Source: Metellina segmentata (lineage: Eukaryota > Arthropoda > Arachnida > Araneae > Tetragnathidae). Taken from it: a stretch of 64,000 nt of DNA. The first letter of the stretch is position 1. The number at the start of each line of letters is the position of its first letter. The stretch spans positions 54,493,583 through 54,557,582 of the forward strand of contig OX375875.1 of the NCBI GenBank assembly GCA_947359465.1. Direction: 5' to 3'. The translations under genes were made by a program, and so were the position numbers. Of this stretch, positions 1 to 9,510 are shown in pieces. The notes beneath the pieces were generated by a model that ran no database searches, was not told the origin of the DNA, and saw only the letters and a program-made list of their open reading frames with translations.

Positions 1-585
1 TCCTGTTCCATAACGCTTGAAGTCAAATTGGCATGTTGCTCGATGTTTTTTGTTGCATTTTTTTCAGCGCATAGCAGATCTGAAAACCACTATCTTGACC
101 AAAATCCATTTAATCGATATTTGGAATGAGCTAAGTGATGCGCCAGTTTTGGCGAGAACCCCACGAACCCATCCTACTTGCACAAACATTTCAAGGGTTT
201 GGTGGGAGTATCATGGTTTGGAACATGTTTCGTTGGTTTTTAACTCATCCCTTGGTGTTTCTGGAAGATAGACAATTAGCCATGCAGTATTAAACATTTT
301 GGCAGATCATGTTTATACTGCAGTTATATTTTTACCCTGAAGCTAACGAATATATCATGGACGATAATGCACCAATGCAACACATGCAACGTTCGAAAGT
401 GGTTCAGGGAACATCAATCTGACTTTAAACATTTTCCCTGTCCTCTGCAATCTTAACCCTAAAGAAAACGTTTGGAACATGTTGAAAAGGCGCATCCGAC
501 ACCAATCCTCTCTGCCATTCACTTTACACGTTCTTAAGGTCTTACCCATTACATTGGTATTCTCTGGACACATGCGCTTCAGACC
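1..585 (+). pseudogene. Tc1/mariner transposase relic, C-terminal part
   Basis: Conceptual translation in shifting frames gives Tc1-type catalytic-domain pieces: a DDNAP-like block near 358-375 (second catalytic Asp region) and, near 455-500, NPKENVWNMLKRRI, which matches the NPIENVW block carrying the last catalytic Glu of DDE transposases. Stops and frame changes separate the pieces, so it cannot encode a working transposase. The copy runs off the left edge of the window. Its right end is interrupted by the hAT-like element starting at 594. Confidence 0.7.
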
Positions 586-593
586 TTGTAGAA

Positions 594-1165
594 CAGGCCT
601 CGAAAGAGATTTTTTAATACAGGTGCACCTTGTGCACCTAAAATTTTAAATTAGGTGCACAGATAATATTTTAGGTGCACATTTAAAAAAACGTAATATA
701 AGAGCATTCATGTAATGTAAACTACTTTATTAGTTGGGTATTTTACAAGTAGATAGTAAATAAAAATATTTATAAATTTTTTTTAATCTGCGAAATTATT
801 ACTTACAAGTAAGTATTCAGTCATCATCAGACATTGATGGGAATCAGAAAAGTCTAGGTTTTTAGCAGACCTTTACCCATAAGGCTTAGTGTCCATCCTT
901 CTTTTTGTATTTTTCCTACATTGCAACATAGCATTTTCTGGATTAAAGTTTTCGCTTAGTGTGTATTTAGGAATTGTAATTACGTTCCTTTAGAGCGAAA
1001 GAGGTCGATACTAATATTTTGTTCAGACATCAAAATAACATAAAATATGTTTCCTGCTTTTTTTAACGATAGGTGCACTGCGTGCACCTAGAGGGGAAAC
1101 ATTAGGTGCACACATTTATTTTCAGGTGCACAGTGCACCTGTGCACCCGGGTATTTCGAGCCCTG
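594..1165. mobile_element. Non-autonomous hAT-like element, copy D1
   Basis: A 572-bp element with inverted ends (left CAGGCCTCGAAA; right ends TTTCGAGCCCTG) flanked by a perfect 8-bp duplication, TTGTAGAA, at 586-593 and 1166-1173. An 8-bp duplication with CAG..CTG ends is typical of hAT transposons. It has no coding capacity. Both subterminal zones carry several copies of GGTGCAC/GTGCACC, which form short palindromes. A second copy in the opposite orientation lies at 36401-36869. Confidence 0.85.
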
Positions 1166-1173
1166 TTGTAGAA

Positions 1174-1650
1174 TATACTTCTAAACGGTTGTAGAACATA
1201 ACGTTATCCCAATCAGACACAGTCCAATTCACATGTTACCGACACCACTTTAATCATACCCCTCTGGATTGGACGCAAAGAGGAACACAAACTCGTGATA
1301 CCCGAGCGTACAGTCCATTCATATGTACCCTTCGGCGCACAGTAGTGGCAAATATCGTCTTATGGATCATAGATGTCACGTGTAGAAGTCGCTATTCCAT
1401 TCCGCTTCGCTACAACAGTAATATATAACGATCTTCTTCAGACAACTGTTTTCCTTGTTAGCAATTGTTTCCATAATCGTGAAATGACATAATAATAAAC
1501 GCCGAAGAAAAGAGCAACATCAGTGATTGATTGCCCTGATTCAAGGCGTCCCACAAACCGCCAGCACTCAATACCTGCCATTCGTCTTCTGGAAGCCATA
1601 GAAACACGTCTGTTTTAAAAACTAATAGTACGAAAGTTCTAAACACTTTT
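1174..1650 (-). pseudogene. Tc1/mariner transposase relic, N-terminal half
   Basis: Minus-strand translation gives scattered Tc1 blocks: an LSEEDRYILLL helix-turn-helix block near 1430, TTVRRRVHMNGLYAR near 1330, RVCVPL near 1280 and LKWCRxHVNWTVSDWDNVMF near 1200-1250, just before the first catalytic Asp. Stop codons interrupt it. It is inverted relative to the C-terminal relic at 1-585, so either two elements or one rearranged element is present. Confidence 0.65.
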
Positions 1651-1659
1651 AATCAGCAC

Positions 1660-2305
1660 TTTCATGTAACTCCTCTAACCTTTTACAATGCTGGCTTCTT
1701 ATACGACTGCCTTTTTTGCATATTTCTCGACACGAAACTGTGATTGGCTGTTACATAATACATTTGCAAACTTCCATCTACCTCTGCAGCAAATCGCAGC
1801 CTCTCAAATTCAGATTGGCTTCTGGAAATTAACATTTTCTTCTCCGTGCTTAACTTTTGGCAGAGAGTGTAATAGTAATTAGATATAGATATGACATCTT
1901 TTTTAAAAAAGGAGCAAAAATGTCCCGATTTTTCCCGAATTAAAAAATATACTATCAGGAACCAAATTAAAATTTCTAAAAATACTCGGCGTTGTGCAAA
2001 AATTCACATTTAGAGGTACTCAAAAAAAAATCACGGCTGAATACTGAAATTTTGTACGTTTTTTGCTCATTCGAGTTAGAAATTTCGCTTTTCGACTTTT
2101 ATACATAATGCACCCTAAACGAATAGCTGCATCAGAAAAAATCTTTTTTCATCTTGTTCCCTGTACAATTATGAACAAACCATGCTAATTTCGTAAGTTT
2201 CTGACTCGTACTTTCTCGGGAAACCGTCTAACAATCGAGCGAAAAAAACGAGTTTCAATCCTCCTTCGGCTGTAACTTTTTTTAATATAGAGAGATAGAG
2301 AGATT
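1660..2305. other. AT-rich intergenic stretch
   Basis: No gene, RNA or repeat recognised. Short homopolymer runs and a GAGATA-rich patch near 2287-2302. The small ORF at 1688-1882 has no recognisable motif. Confidence 0.4.
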
Positions 2306-2309
2306 AGGG

Positions 2310-2805
2310 ACTTGCCGTTTCGAAGTAATGAGGACAGAAAGATTGGAGCTCTTAATGTTAAAACAGTTTATTAGACTTTTATGGTTATCTTCCTAAATAA
2401 TATTGCTATAGCGTTTATATTTTGTACCATGTTAAACAACCCAAACAAAATCCACCTAGTATTTCATTTTCAAATAGTTTTTAGTATGTAATTATAATTA
2501 TTAAATTAATATTTGAGGTAAGGTAAAATAAGGTAATTGCAATTAACGTCGTACTAGAGCCATACAACAAATTAATGTTTGAAAAATTATGAATTGTTAC
2601 CTTATTATATTTTTATAGAAATCGATTCAAAAGGACTTCTACTATGGCCATGCAAAATGTCAGCTCCTTAAGATGATTAGTTTTGGGGCTACATTAGGTT
2701 TTCCCAATTATTACGATTTTAGGGACAAACGAGAAGTTTATAATACGCTTTAAAACTTCGAACAATGGTAATAATCGAATTAAAGATTTTTTTTTTCCGC
2801 GACTG
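2310..2805 (-). mobile_element. Tc1/mariner-like MITE, copy C1
   Basis: Reverse-complement homologue of the element ending at 42622. Shared blocks include AGGTGGATTTT, GGTACAAAATAT, TATTTAGGAAGA and GAGCTCCAATCTTTCTGT. The outer end at 2805 reads TACAGTCGCGGAAAA on the minus strand and abuts TA, as expected for Tc1/mariner insertion. No coding region. A fragment of repeat family A (2531-2568) sits inside this copy and is absent from the copy near 42 kb. Confidence 0.65.
2531..2568 (+). repeat. Interspersed repeat family A, short fragment
   Basis: Contains AATTAACGTCGTACTAGAGC, the leading part of family A, which also occurs near 3091, 8795 and 27460. It is nested in the C1 MITE. Confidence 0.5.
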
Positions 2806-3090
2806 TACATTAACCATACATAAAGATCTCGTACATGGTCAATAGATAATGGAAAATACTTCATTACCAATAGTTTGTTTCAGAGAAGAATCTCAAGAAA
2901 AAATTAACTTTAAGTCCTCTTCAGAAAAAACAGTAGGCATAACATACATGATATTTTAAATAGAACCATAGACATATCAGTTCATATGATTTTAAATATA
3001 AATTTCCAAAAACGAATAAATCGACATGATAAACTAAACATTCCTTCTGAAGTGGTTGTAATTCTTCCACATCAGTATGGAATATTTTAT

Positions 3091-3236
3091 TAACGTCGTA
3101 CGGGCTATTGACGACAGTCCGGGATCAACCCCATAGGTTCGGGTACAACACCACGTAATTTTGAACCACTGTCAGATGACAAGACACTACCTGAGATGGC
3201 ACCCCACTCTCCAACTTCCACACTACGCCAACGTGA
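3091..3236 (+). repeat. Interspersed repeat family A, copy A1
   Basis: Shares with 8600-8795 (minus) and 27451-27615 (plus) the ordered blocks AACGTCGTA, GGGCTATTGACGAC, CCGGGATCA, GTAATTTTGAACCAC, GTCAGATGAC and TGGCACCCCACTCTCC. No TIR, RNA polymerase III boxes or coding motif is visible. It could be a SINE-like unit or a fragment of a larger element. Confidence 0.65.
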
Positions 3237-4104
3237 GGATATTTGAGGCCATTACGGATTTAACGTACACAGCCACCTTATACGTGCTGATTGCTAAATT
3301 GAAGATCATTCTAAGAGATTTTTATATTTTAAGCAAATTTACTTGGGACACATCGCTAATTTTATCTTTTGGAATCAAACAAATAAGCAGAACAACGTTC
3401 TTTTTGTTTGGAAGAATTTATTCTCTTTTTAGTTGGTGTTGCCAGGTTTTGAAGTAGAGCTTTTGAAAAAAGAAAGATTATATTCCGCATTCATAGATAC
3501 TACATGCATTGAGGTATATATGTTCTTACATTTAAAGTTGAAGTGTTACACCAAAGAAATTTACCAGATATGAGTTTATTTTGTTTAAAATGTAAAGATT
3601 TGTAGTTACGTAATTCATTCAATTCTTCATCACTAAGTTGATCTTCAGCTATTTTATCGAAATCTATTACAGTTAATTCTTCAACTGTTGATAAGGTATC
3701 GGCTATAATATTATCTTGACCGCTAATATGAACTATTTTCGTTGTGAATATGGAAATGTATTGTAAGTGTCTTAACTCTCTTGAAGATGCTTTTTCATTC
3801 ATTTGTTGAAAGGCAAAGATTAATGGCTTATGATCGTTGATTATTGTAAAATCTCTTCCTTCTAGTAAATGTTTGAAATATTTTATAGATTGATATATGC
3901 CTAAAATTTCACGATCGTATGTACTATAATTTCTTTGTGCATCTTTTTTTTTTTTAATAATGCTATTGGTTTCCAGCCATGTTTATCACGTTGTTGGAGG
4001 ACTGCTCCTGTTCAGAACTCTGAAGCGTCTGTACATAAAGCCAGTGGTAATTCATGATTCGTGACAGTTAATAACGCTGTGTTTGATAAGTCCAATTTAC
4101 ATTC

Positions 4105-4605
4105 CTCAAATATGAGAAATTTGCATTCCTCCATATATGAGAAAGGATATAGAATTAATTGAAAAGGTTCAGCTCAGAGCTTCAAAAATAATAAAGGGGA
4201 TAGCAAATCTAGACTATAATGAACGTTTAAGTAAGCTAAACATGTATACACTGGAAAGAAGAAGAAGGAGGGGGGATTTGATTCAGCTTTTCAAGTTGGT
4301 AAAACAAGGGGACACAGAGGGCTTAAATTTCAATAGGGATAACAGAACAAGGGGCCATGGATATAAATTAAATAAGACACATTTTTATCGGGATTTAAGG
4401 AAAAACTAGTACTTTAATAGGGTAATAGACAAATAAATGGAACGCGTTGCCAGAAAATATAGTTAATTCAAAGGGAGTGTACGAATTTAAGATAAAATTG
4501 GATAGTCAGTGGGAATTGGGGAATTCATAAACAAAGGACCTGCCTTGTTGGGCTTGAGCCTGAAGCTGGTCGTCAGTATTTGTATTTGTATTTGTATTGT
4601 TTCTT
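4105..4605 (+). pseudogene. Non-LTR retrotransposon 3' end (jockey/CR1-like ORF2 C-terminus)
   Basis: The plus strand encodes the region downstream of reverse transcriptase common in animal LINE-type elements: KDIELIEKVQLRASKIIKG, then ERLSKLNMYTLERRRRRGDL, RGHGYKL and YFNRVIDKWNALPENIVN after an in-frame stop. The copy ends in a (TATTTG)n-like tail near 4575-4605, as expected for target-primed insertion. It is 5'-truncated and inserted into the RNase H part of the Gypsy relic on the opposite strand. I could not define a target-site duplication. Confidence 0.75.
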
Positions 4606-6297
4606 TGCTTCGTCAGCCCAAAGAAACTCTCTGCGATCTTTTTTTCCGTCACCTTTTAAATATTCGCTAAGTATTGATTGCTTGTGAGCAGTTTTATTCA
4701 GGTACCTAAGGTAAAACTTTAGCATTCCTTAAAGTACAAAATTGATGGACTGTTTCTGGTTATTGAAAGTCAAGGATAGCTTGAATCTTTTGTGGCATTG
4801 GATGAGAACCTTCCTGAGTTATTAGGTATCCTAAAAACTCGAGGCTATCTACTCCAAAGATTGTTTTTGACACATTTATCCGTAATCTATATTTATCAAA
4901 TTGGTCCAAAACAATTTTCTGGTGTATTTTATGTTCTTCCGTTTTGGATGTGATGAGAATGTCATCTAAGTATGAGAAAACAAAATCTAATCCGTGCAGA
5001 ACCTCATTTATAAATCTTTGAAAACTAGAAAAGGCATTTCGAAGTCCGAAACTCATTAGTAAAATTCAAAAAGTCCAAATGGGGTTATGATGGCGGTTTT
5101 GTGTTTGTCTTTTTCTGCTATCGGTATTTGAAAGTAAGCTTTGAAGAGATCAGTTTTGGAAAACACACGTTTATCTTTCCGTTTATGATGGAAATCTTCA
5201 ATTCTGGGGTCTGGGGAATAAGTCGGCGATAATCAACGCATGGACGAATCGAGTCATCCTTCTTAGTGACTAGATCGAGAAGACGTGCCCGCCGATTTTG
5301 ATGTTCTAATAATGCCATTGTTTTTATCATGAATTTAAATTCTTCCTTAGCTATTTCTAAGCGTTTGTTATCGAATTGTTGCGTTTTACTATAAACAGGT
5401 TTCCCTTGAGTAGTAATATAAAGTTTTACATTATAATTAACATTTGATATTAATAAATTCAGTTTAGTAATATTGGGGTATTGTGATAATAAGCTAGAAA
5501 ATTTAGAGTTTTTATAAAAAATGCTTACACCTATTTCTTCAATTATTGATGCGGCAGTGCCTAAAACATTGAGTTTGGTAACACCATCAATCAGTTTTCT
5601 TTATTTAATATCCAGCAATAAATTTAATGTATTAAGAAAATCAGCACCTAATATTCCTTTACTGATTTTGGCTATGTTAAAAGGCCACTGAAAATCCCGA
5701 CGAATACCCAAATCGAGCGTTAAAATTTTATATCCATAACAAGGTATTTCATTACTATAGCAGCATACAATTTGAAATCACTATTCAGGGTATCATTTGA
5801 TTTGGCTGGGATGATGCTCATATCATCTCCACTATCCATAAGAAAACGCAAGACGGTTTTTATGTCCGATACAATAGTCGGTACTTGCGGCAATCATGCA
5901 TATCATTTGCACAGCACAGCTCGCCGCTAATTCTGCTGCGATTTGGAAGTTTTCCGCACTTTCCCAACTGCAAGGAGAAACACATTTGTCCGGTTATCAC
6001 TTATCACCAAATTTAAAGTGACAATAGCAATATTTTCCGTTAGTGTTAAATTTGTGGAATCTGCTACGAGATCTGGAACGAAAACGCTTCGGGAAATTTT
6101 CTTTATAACTCGAAATAGGATTTGCAGTTAATTGAGCAATTTAATGTTCCACAGACGTTATTTTGAGCATTAAATCATTAACTGTATGAGAAAGAGATTT
6201 TACAGTATTTACAGTACATATGTCGCTTCTGGATCTCATATTGCAGATCTTATCAGCCATTAACGCCAATTTATTGATATCATTATTACTAGCTAGT

Positions 6298-6580
6298 GCA
6301 GACCAACCGGTCTAGTGGTCAAGGTGTTGGCTTCTGGATCGGAAGGTTCCTGGTTCGAATCCGGGTCAGGGTATGGATGTAAATTGTGCTGTCTTTGTTA
6401 GGGACAATGATGGTCTACCCACTGGGTGCCCCTTCACAAGTGACCATCATTTCTGGCCTTGTATAAGGCTACAATGACTTCGGTCAATTATGTACTGTAT
6501 TGTATTTCTGTATTGTTTTATGTATATTGTATTTGTCTTTGCAATCTGTACCCAGCCTTGCCATTGGAAATATAAAAAAA
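6298..6580 (+). mobile_element. tRNA-derived SINE with 16-bp target duplication
   Basis: The head has RNA polymerase III internal promoter boxes: A-box-like TCTAGTGGTCAAGG (6311-6324) and B box GGTTCGAATCC (6352-6362). A tRNA-unrelated body and an A-rich 3' end (TATAAAAAAA) follow. The perfect duplication ATTATTACTAGCTAGT lies at 6282-6297 and 6581-6596. The insertion splits the gag reading frame of the Gypsy relic on the opposite strand between ILLAS-N and N-DINKLALMADK, and removing it restores continuity of that relic. Confidence 0.9.
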
Positions 6581-6959
6581 ATTATTACTAGCTAGTAAAA
6601 TGTGTTTCATTGCTTCTGGCAATTTGTCGAGCCGAAGTGCTTTAATTAAATTTGCAGGTACATCCGCAGTAGCAACTGCTCGTAATTTTAGCAAAAGTTG
6701 GCTGGGTTTCATTTTTTCCAGTTCAATTCTGTGATGAGACGTCTGGTTCTCGTGCTTTCACTCTCTTTAAAGAGATTTAACAGCCTTGTTTTAGAGTCGG
6801 CATATTTGCAACTACTAATACTACTAATAGTGTCCCAAATTTTTTCGACAAATTCCGGCTCAAGCTGAGACACCAAATAGTTTAATTTTATTTCTTCAGA
6901 CACAATATTGTTAATTATAAACTGAGCCACAACTTGGAAAAAACCAATGTTACGAACAC

Positions 6960-8246
6960 CCAGTTTATTTTATTTTCCTTATACTAGTTTTCATAATTTG
7001 TGTTAACTGTTGTAACGATATTTTGTTGGTTTTGTTGTAGCATCAGCCGAACGCTGGAGTTGTTCGTTTTAATAAATGAAATCGGTTCGTATAGAAAAAT
7101 TTGTCTCCGTAATTTATTTTCTCATTTCTACTATTTTGAAGGAAAATAATTATGATATTTGGCGAACCACATTTTTAGTGGAATAGGGAAATCGGGTAGA
7201 TTTTCCTGGTTATTCCTGACATCTGTTGACCCGGACGTGATCGCATTCTAAAAGGCATTTATTAAGCCTAATTTAGTTTATATTCTATTTGAACTACGGA
7301 AACTATAGTTCTAAAAAAAAAAAACTAGTTCGGGCTAATTTTACGAAACCATTTAATACACGTATGGATAATTTAATTGATGATTCAGCGAAGGAAGAAA
7401 CAATTAAGACACGATTTGTTACTTTTGTAAGATTAGCGTCAGATTTAGGGAATATGGATCCCGAGATTATGAATCATTTATTGGAAGATGAAGCAAAATA
7501 TTATGGTACAGCTACAGTCTACGTTTATAGCGGTGGCAACGGCATTGGCTTTTTTTTTTTTTTTTTTTTTTTTTTTTTGGCTCACTTCTAGCAGCAAGTT
7601 ACGATAGGTTAAGGTAACCCATCTATATTTACGGTTATTGTGGTTTTCATGGGAACCTTGGCAAACGGAAACTTTAAATTTTCATTTTGATTATTCTAGA
7701 AAGTTTGACTTTATTGGTTCGTTTGAAATTTTTTCTTTGATGCATTGGTCATTTTAATTTTAAAATAACCTTTTATTGCATTGGTTCTTAAAAAAAATTT
7801 CTCTGATTTCGTTTGTTCATTTAATGGTTTTTCTTCAGTTGTGGAATTTTATTTTATTATAATTTTTTTCACGTTAGAGTTCGCCATTTGTGGAATTTTC
7901 TTTTTTAATAATTTTTTCCCGGAACATTTCTGACGTATCAGGTTGTATTATTTCTTGCTTTTTTTTCTTTAAAAAATGTTTTTCTCTTTCAAATTGCCTT
8001 CTGTATTTAGTGTAATTGATAAGTTTTTGGGCCGATATATATTTTAATATACAATCTACAGTCATATCTGACAGTATGCATTCTCAGGATACTGAAAAAA
8101 GGAACTTGAAACTTCCAAAGACTGAGCTTATTAAATTTAGCGGTGATGTGAAGGATTGGCTGTCCTTTTGGAGCCAATTTAAACTAATTCATGAAGACTG
8201 TAACATGGCTGAGGAGGTCAAGTTTCAATAATTAATTCAGTGTATG
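6960..8246 (+). pseudogene. BEL/Pao retrotransposon relic (leader and gag)
   Basis: 7325-7545 encodes a Pao-type Gag N-terminal block (RANFTKPFNTRMDNLID, then TRFVTFVRLASDLGNMD). 8090-8245 encodes the conserved Pao Gag block LPKTELIKFSGDVKDWLSFW and IHEDCNMAEEVKFQ, ending at a stop. Between them, roughly 7518-8070, is unrelated sequence including a T30-like run (7551-7579) and a segment shared with 51020-51045. 6960-7155 has AATAAA and could be LTR/leader remains, but no second LTR is seen. Protease, RT and integrase are absent. Confidence 0.65.
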
Positions 8247-8580
8247 AGTTTCGGAAGCATCCCATAGCTTCCAAACTGGCATCACTGTGGAACTGTTCCG
8301 CTGCACTCGAGCTGCTATTGCGCGATAAGAAAATCCTCCTTCACGAAGGCCGATGATTCTCCCCCGTTCAAACTCCGTAAGTTGTTGAAATGACACCCTA
8401 TTTCGTCGAGGAGGCATACTTAGGTCTCACTAAACGTTCGCCACTAAAAAAAAACCATGCCCTACTTTCAACGTCCCACTACAGACCTCTATTTATACGC
8501 TTTTAGCATCAGTTCAGAGGGCGCTGCTCACACCACGTATGCGTGGTGGCTCTGAAACTTTACTACTTTGCATAACATCC
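8247..8580 (-). pseudogene. Tc1/mariner transposase relic, N-terminal HTH
   Basis: Minus-strand ORF from 8417 begins MPPRRNRVSFQQLTEFERGR and continues IIGLREGGFSYRAIAARVQR, the paired-like helix-turn-helix start of an arthropod Tc1-family transposase. It stops abruptly near 8247 at the BEL/Pao gag relic, so the DDE domain is deleted. 8418-8580 would be the 5' untranslated and terminal part of the same element. Confidence 0.8.
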
Positions 8581-8599
8581 TATAATTTACATTTGCTGC

Positions 8600-8795
8600 A
8601 GGGGTGCCCGCTCAGGTGTTGCTTCGTCATCTGACCGTGGTTCAAAATTACGAGGTGTTGTTTCGTCATCTGACCGTGGTTCAAAATTACGAGGTGTTGT
8701 CCTCTGATCTTTCCCTTAAGGGACTGATCCCGGACCGTCGTCAATAGCCCGTTGTGCTGCTCTAGTAGGACGTTAACTAAAATTACCATTACCAT
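8600..8795 (-). repeat. Interspersed repeat family A, copy A2
   Basis: The most complete copy of family A. About 40 bp containing TCGTCATCTGACCGTGG and TTCAAAATTACGAGGTGTTG is tandemly duplicated at about 8620-8700. Both flanks carry ATTTGCTGCA/TTTGCTGCA-type sequence. Confidence 0.65.
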
Positions 8796-8869
8796 TTGCT
8801 GCAAATTTCATTTCCTTCGGATTCCTTCATGTTGTTGCATTTTTTACAAACATCAGTGTAGACTCTATA

Positions 8870-9110
8870 TACATTGAACCCATCATACACAGATACTTCC
8901 AAGATAATGATGCAACGTCCTTTTTACACGACGGTCTTTGTCAGGATTTGAACTCGAAACCCTGCGGTTGGTTATCCTTTGCTCTTCCAACCAACCTGTA
9001 TTGAAAACCAAAAGGTTCGAAATCAGAGAATGAAAACGGTAATTTGTAGTATTTGAACCCATCCCTCTTTCATGCCCAGTTAACAAATGCAGTGGGGCTT
9101 GGAGACCAGA
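8870..9110 (-). mobile_element. Probable tRNA-derived SINE
   Basis: On the minus strand, GGTTGGAAGAGCAAAGG (8977-8995 region) resembles an A box, and GTTCAAATCC (8944-8953) fits the B-box consensus at about the tRNA distance. The tRNA-like head is followed by a tRNA-unrelated body. No clear target duplication was found, so the edges are approximate. It differs from the SINE at 6298. Confidence 0.5.
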
Positions 9111-9119
9111 GTCTTACCA

Positions 9120-9487
9120 CAACTCTATCCCTGAGAATCATTTTTAAACTGTGCAGTTTAAAATAACTATGATTTATTAAAAATGGTTATTTTAACCATT
9201 TTTTTTTTTAAATGGTGGAGTTGCATGGAGGCCCCAAGGTTTTCACATTTTGTGCTTAATTTTCAACACTTCTACTACTACTTACATAAACATTATACGA
9301 AGAATATGGCAACAAAAAGTGTAAACAAACAGAGGACATCTGGGTTTATGAATTTTTTAGTTTTCTAGTTTAGTAATTGTTCGTGTTCAAAAAATGAGAA
9401 CTACTCATGAGGGAGATCTAAATAAAATTTAGATACGAATTGTTATTTTTGTGAGTGTTTTGAAATCAGTTATTTAATACAACGGAA
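9120..9487 (+). other. 5' flank of mRpL55
   Basis: No gene recognised. AT-rich, and it should contain the mRpL55 promoter and 5'UTR. I could not identify a TATA box or initiator with confidence. Confidence 0.4.
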
Positions 9488-9510
9488 ATGTCTCATCGTA
9501 CCATTTGTAG
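9488..9510 (+). CDS. mRpL55: mRpL55 exon 1 (start codon)
   Basis: ATG at 9488 gives MSHRTIC plus two bases of an Arg codon, then donor GTATGT at 9511. This is an inference from splice phase and presequence character. A different first exon is possible. Confidence 0.7.

Larger units (their letters stand above)
3490..6955 (-). pseudogene. Degraded Gypsy (Ty3) retrotransposon
   Basis: Minus-strand blocks appear in order Gag, protease, RT, RNase H. Gag: KxxYLVSQLEPEF near 6860 and KPSQLLLKLRAVATADVP near 6700, plus a CYCHFKFG block near 6000-6050. Protease: FLMDSGDDMSIIP near 5830. RT: LVTKKDDSIRPCVDYRRL near 5240, SFGLRNAFSSFQRFINEVL near 5030 and the catalytic YLDD near 4970. RNase H: LALCTDASEF near 4030, then HLQYISIFTTKIVHISGQDN near 3730 leading toward integrase. 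Many stops and frame changes are present, no LTRs were found, and most of integrase is missing. A non-LTR fragment (about 4105-4605) and a SINE (6298-6580) interrupt it. Confidence 0.85.

Noticed and set aside
6298..6380. Functional tRNA gene
   Set aside because: A and B boxes are present, but the sequence continues into a SINE body with target duplication and no clean cloverleaf is apparent.
7874..8065. Minus ORF with YTKYRRQFEREKHFLKKKK
   Set aside because: Resembles a basic coiled coil but lies between BEL/Pao gag fragments in AT/T-rich sequence and matches no family I know.
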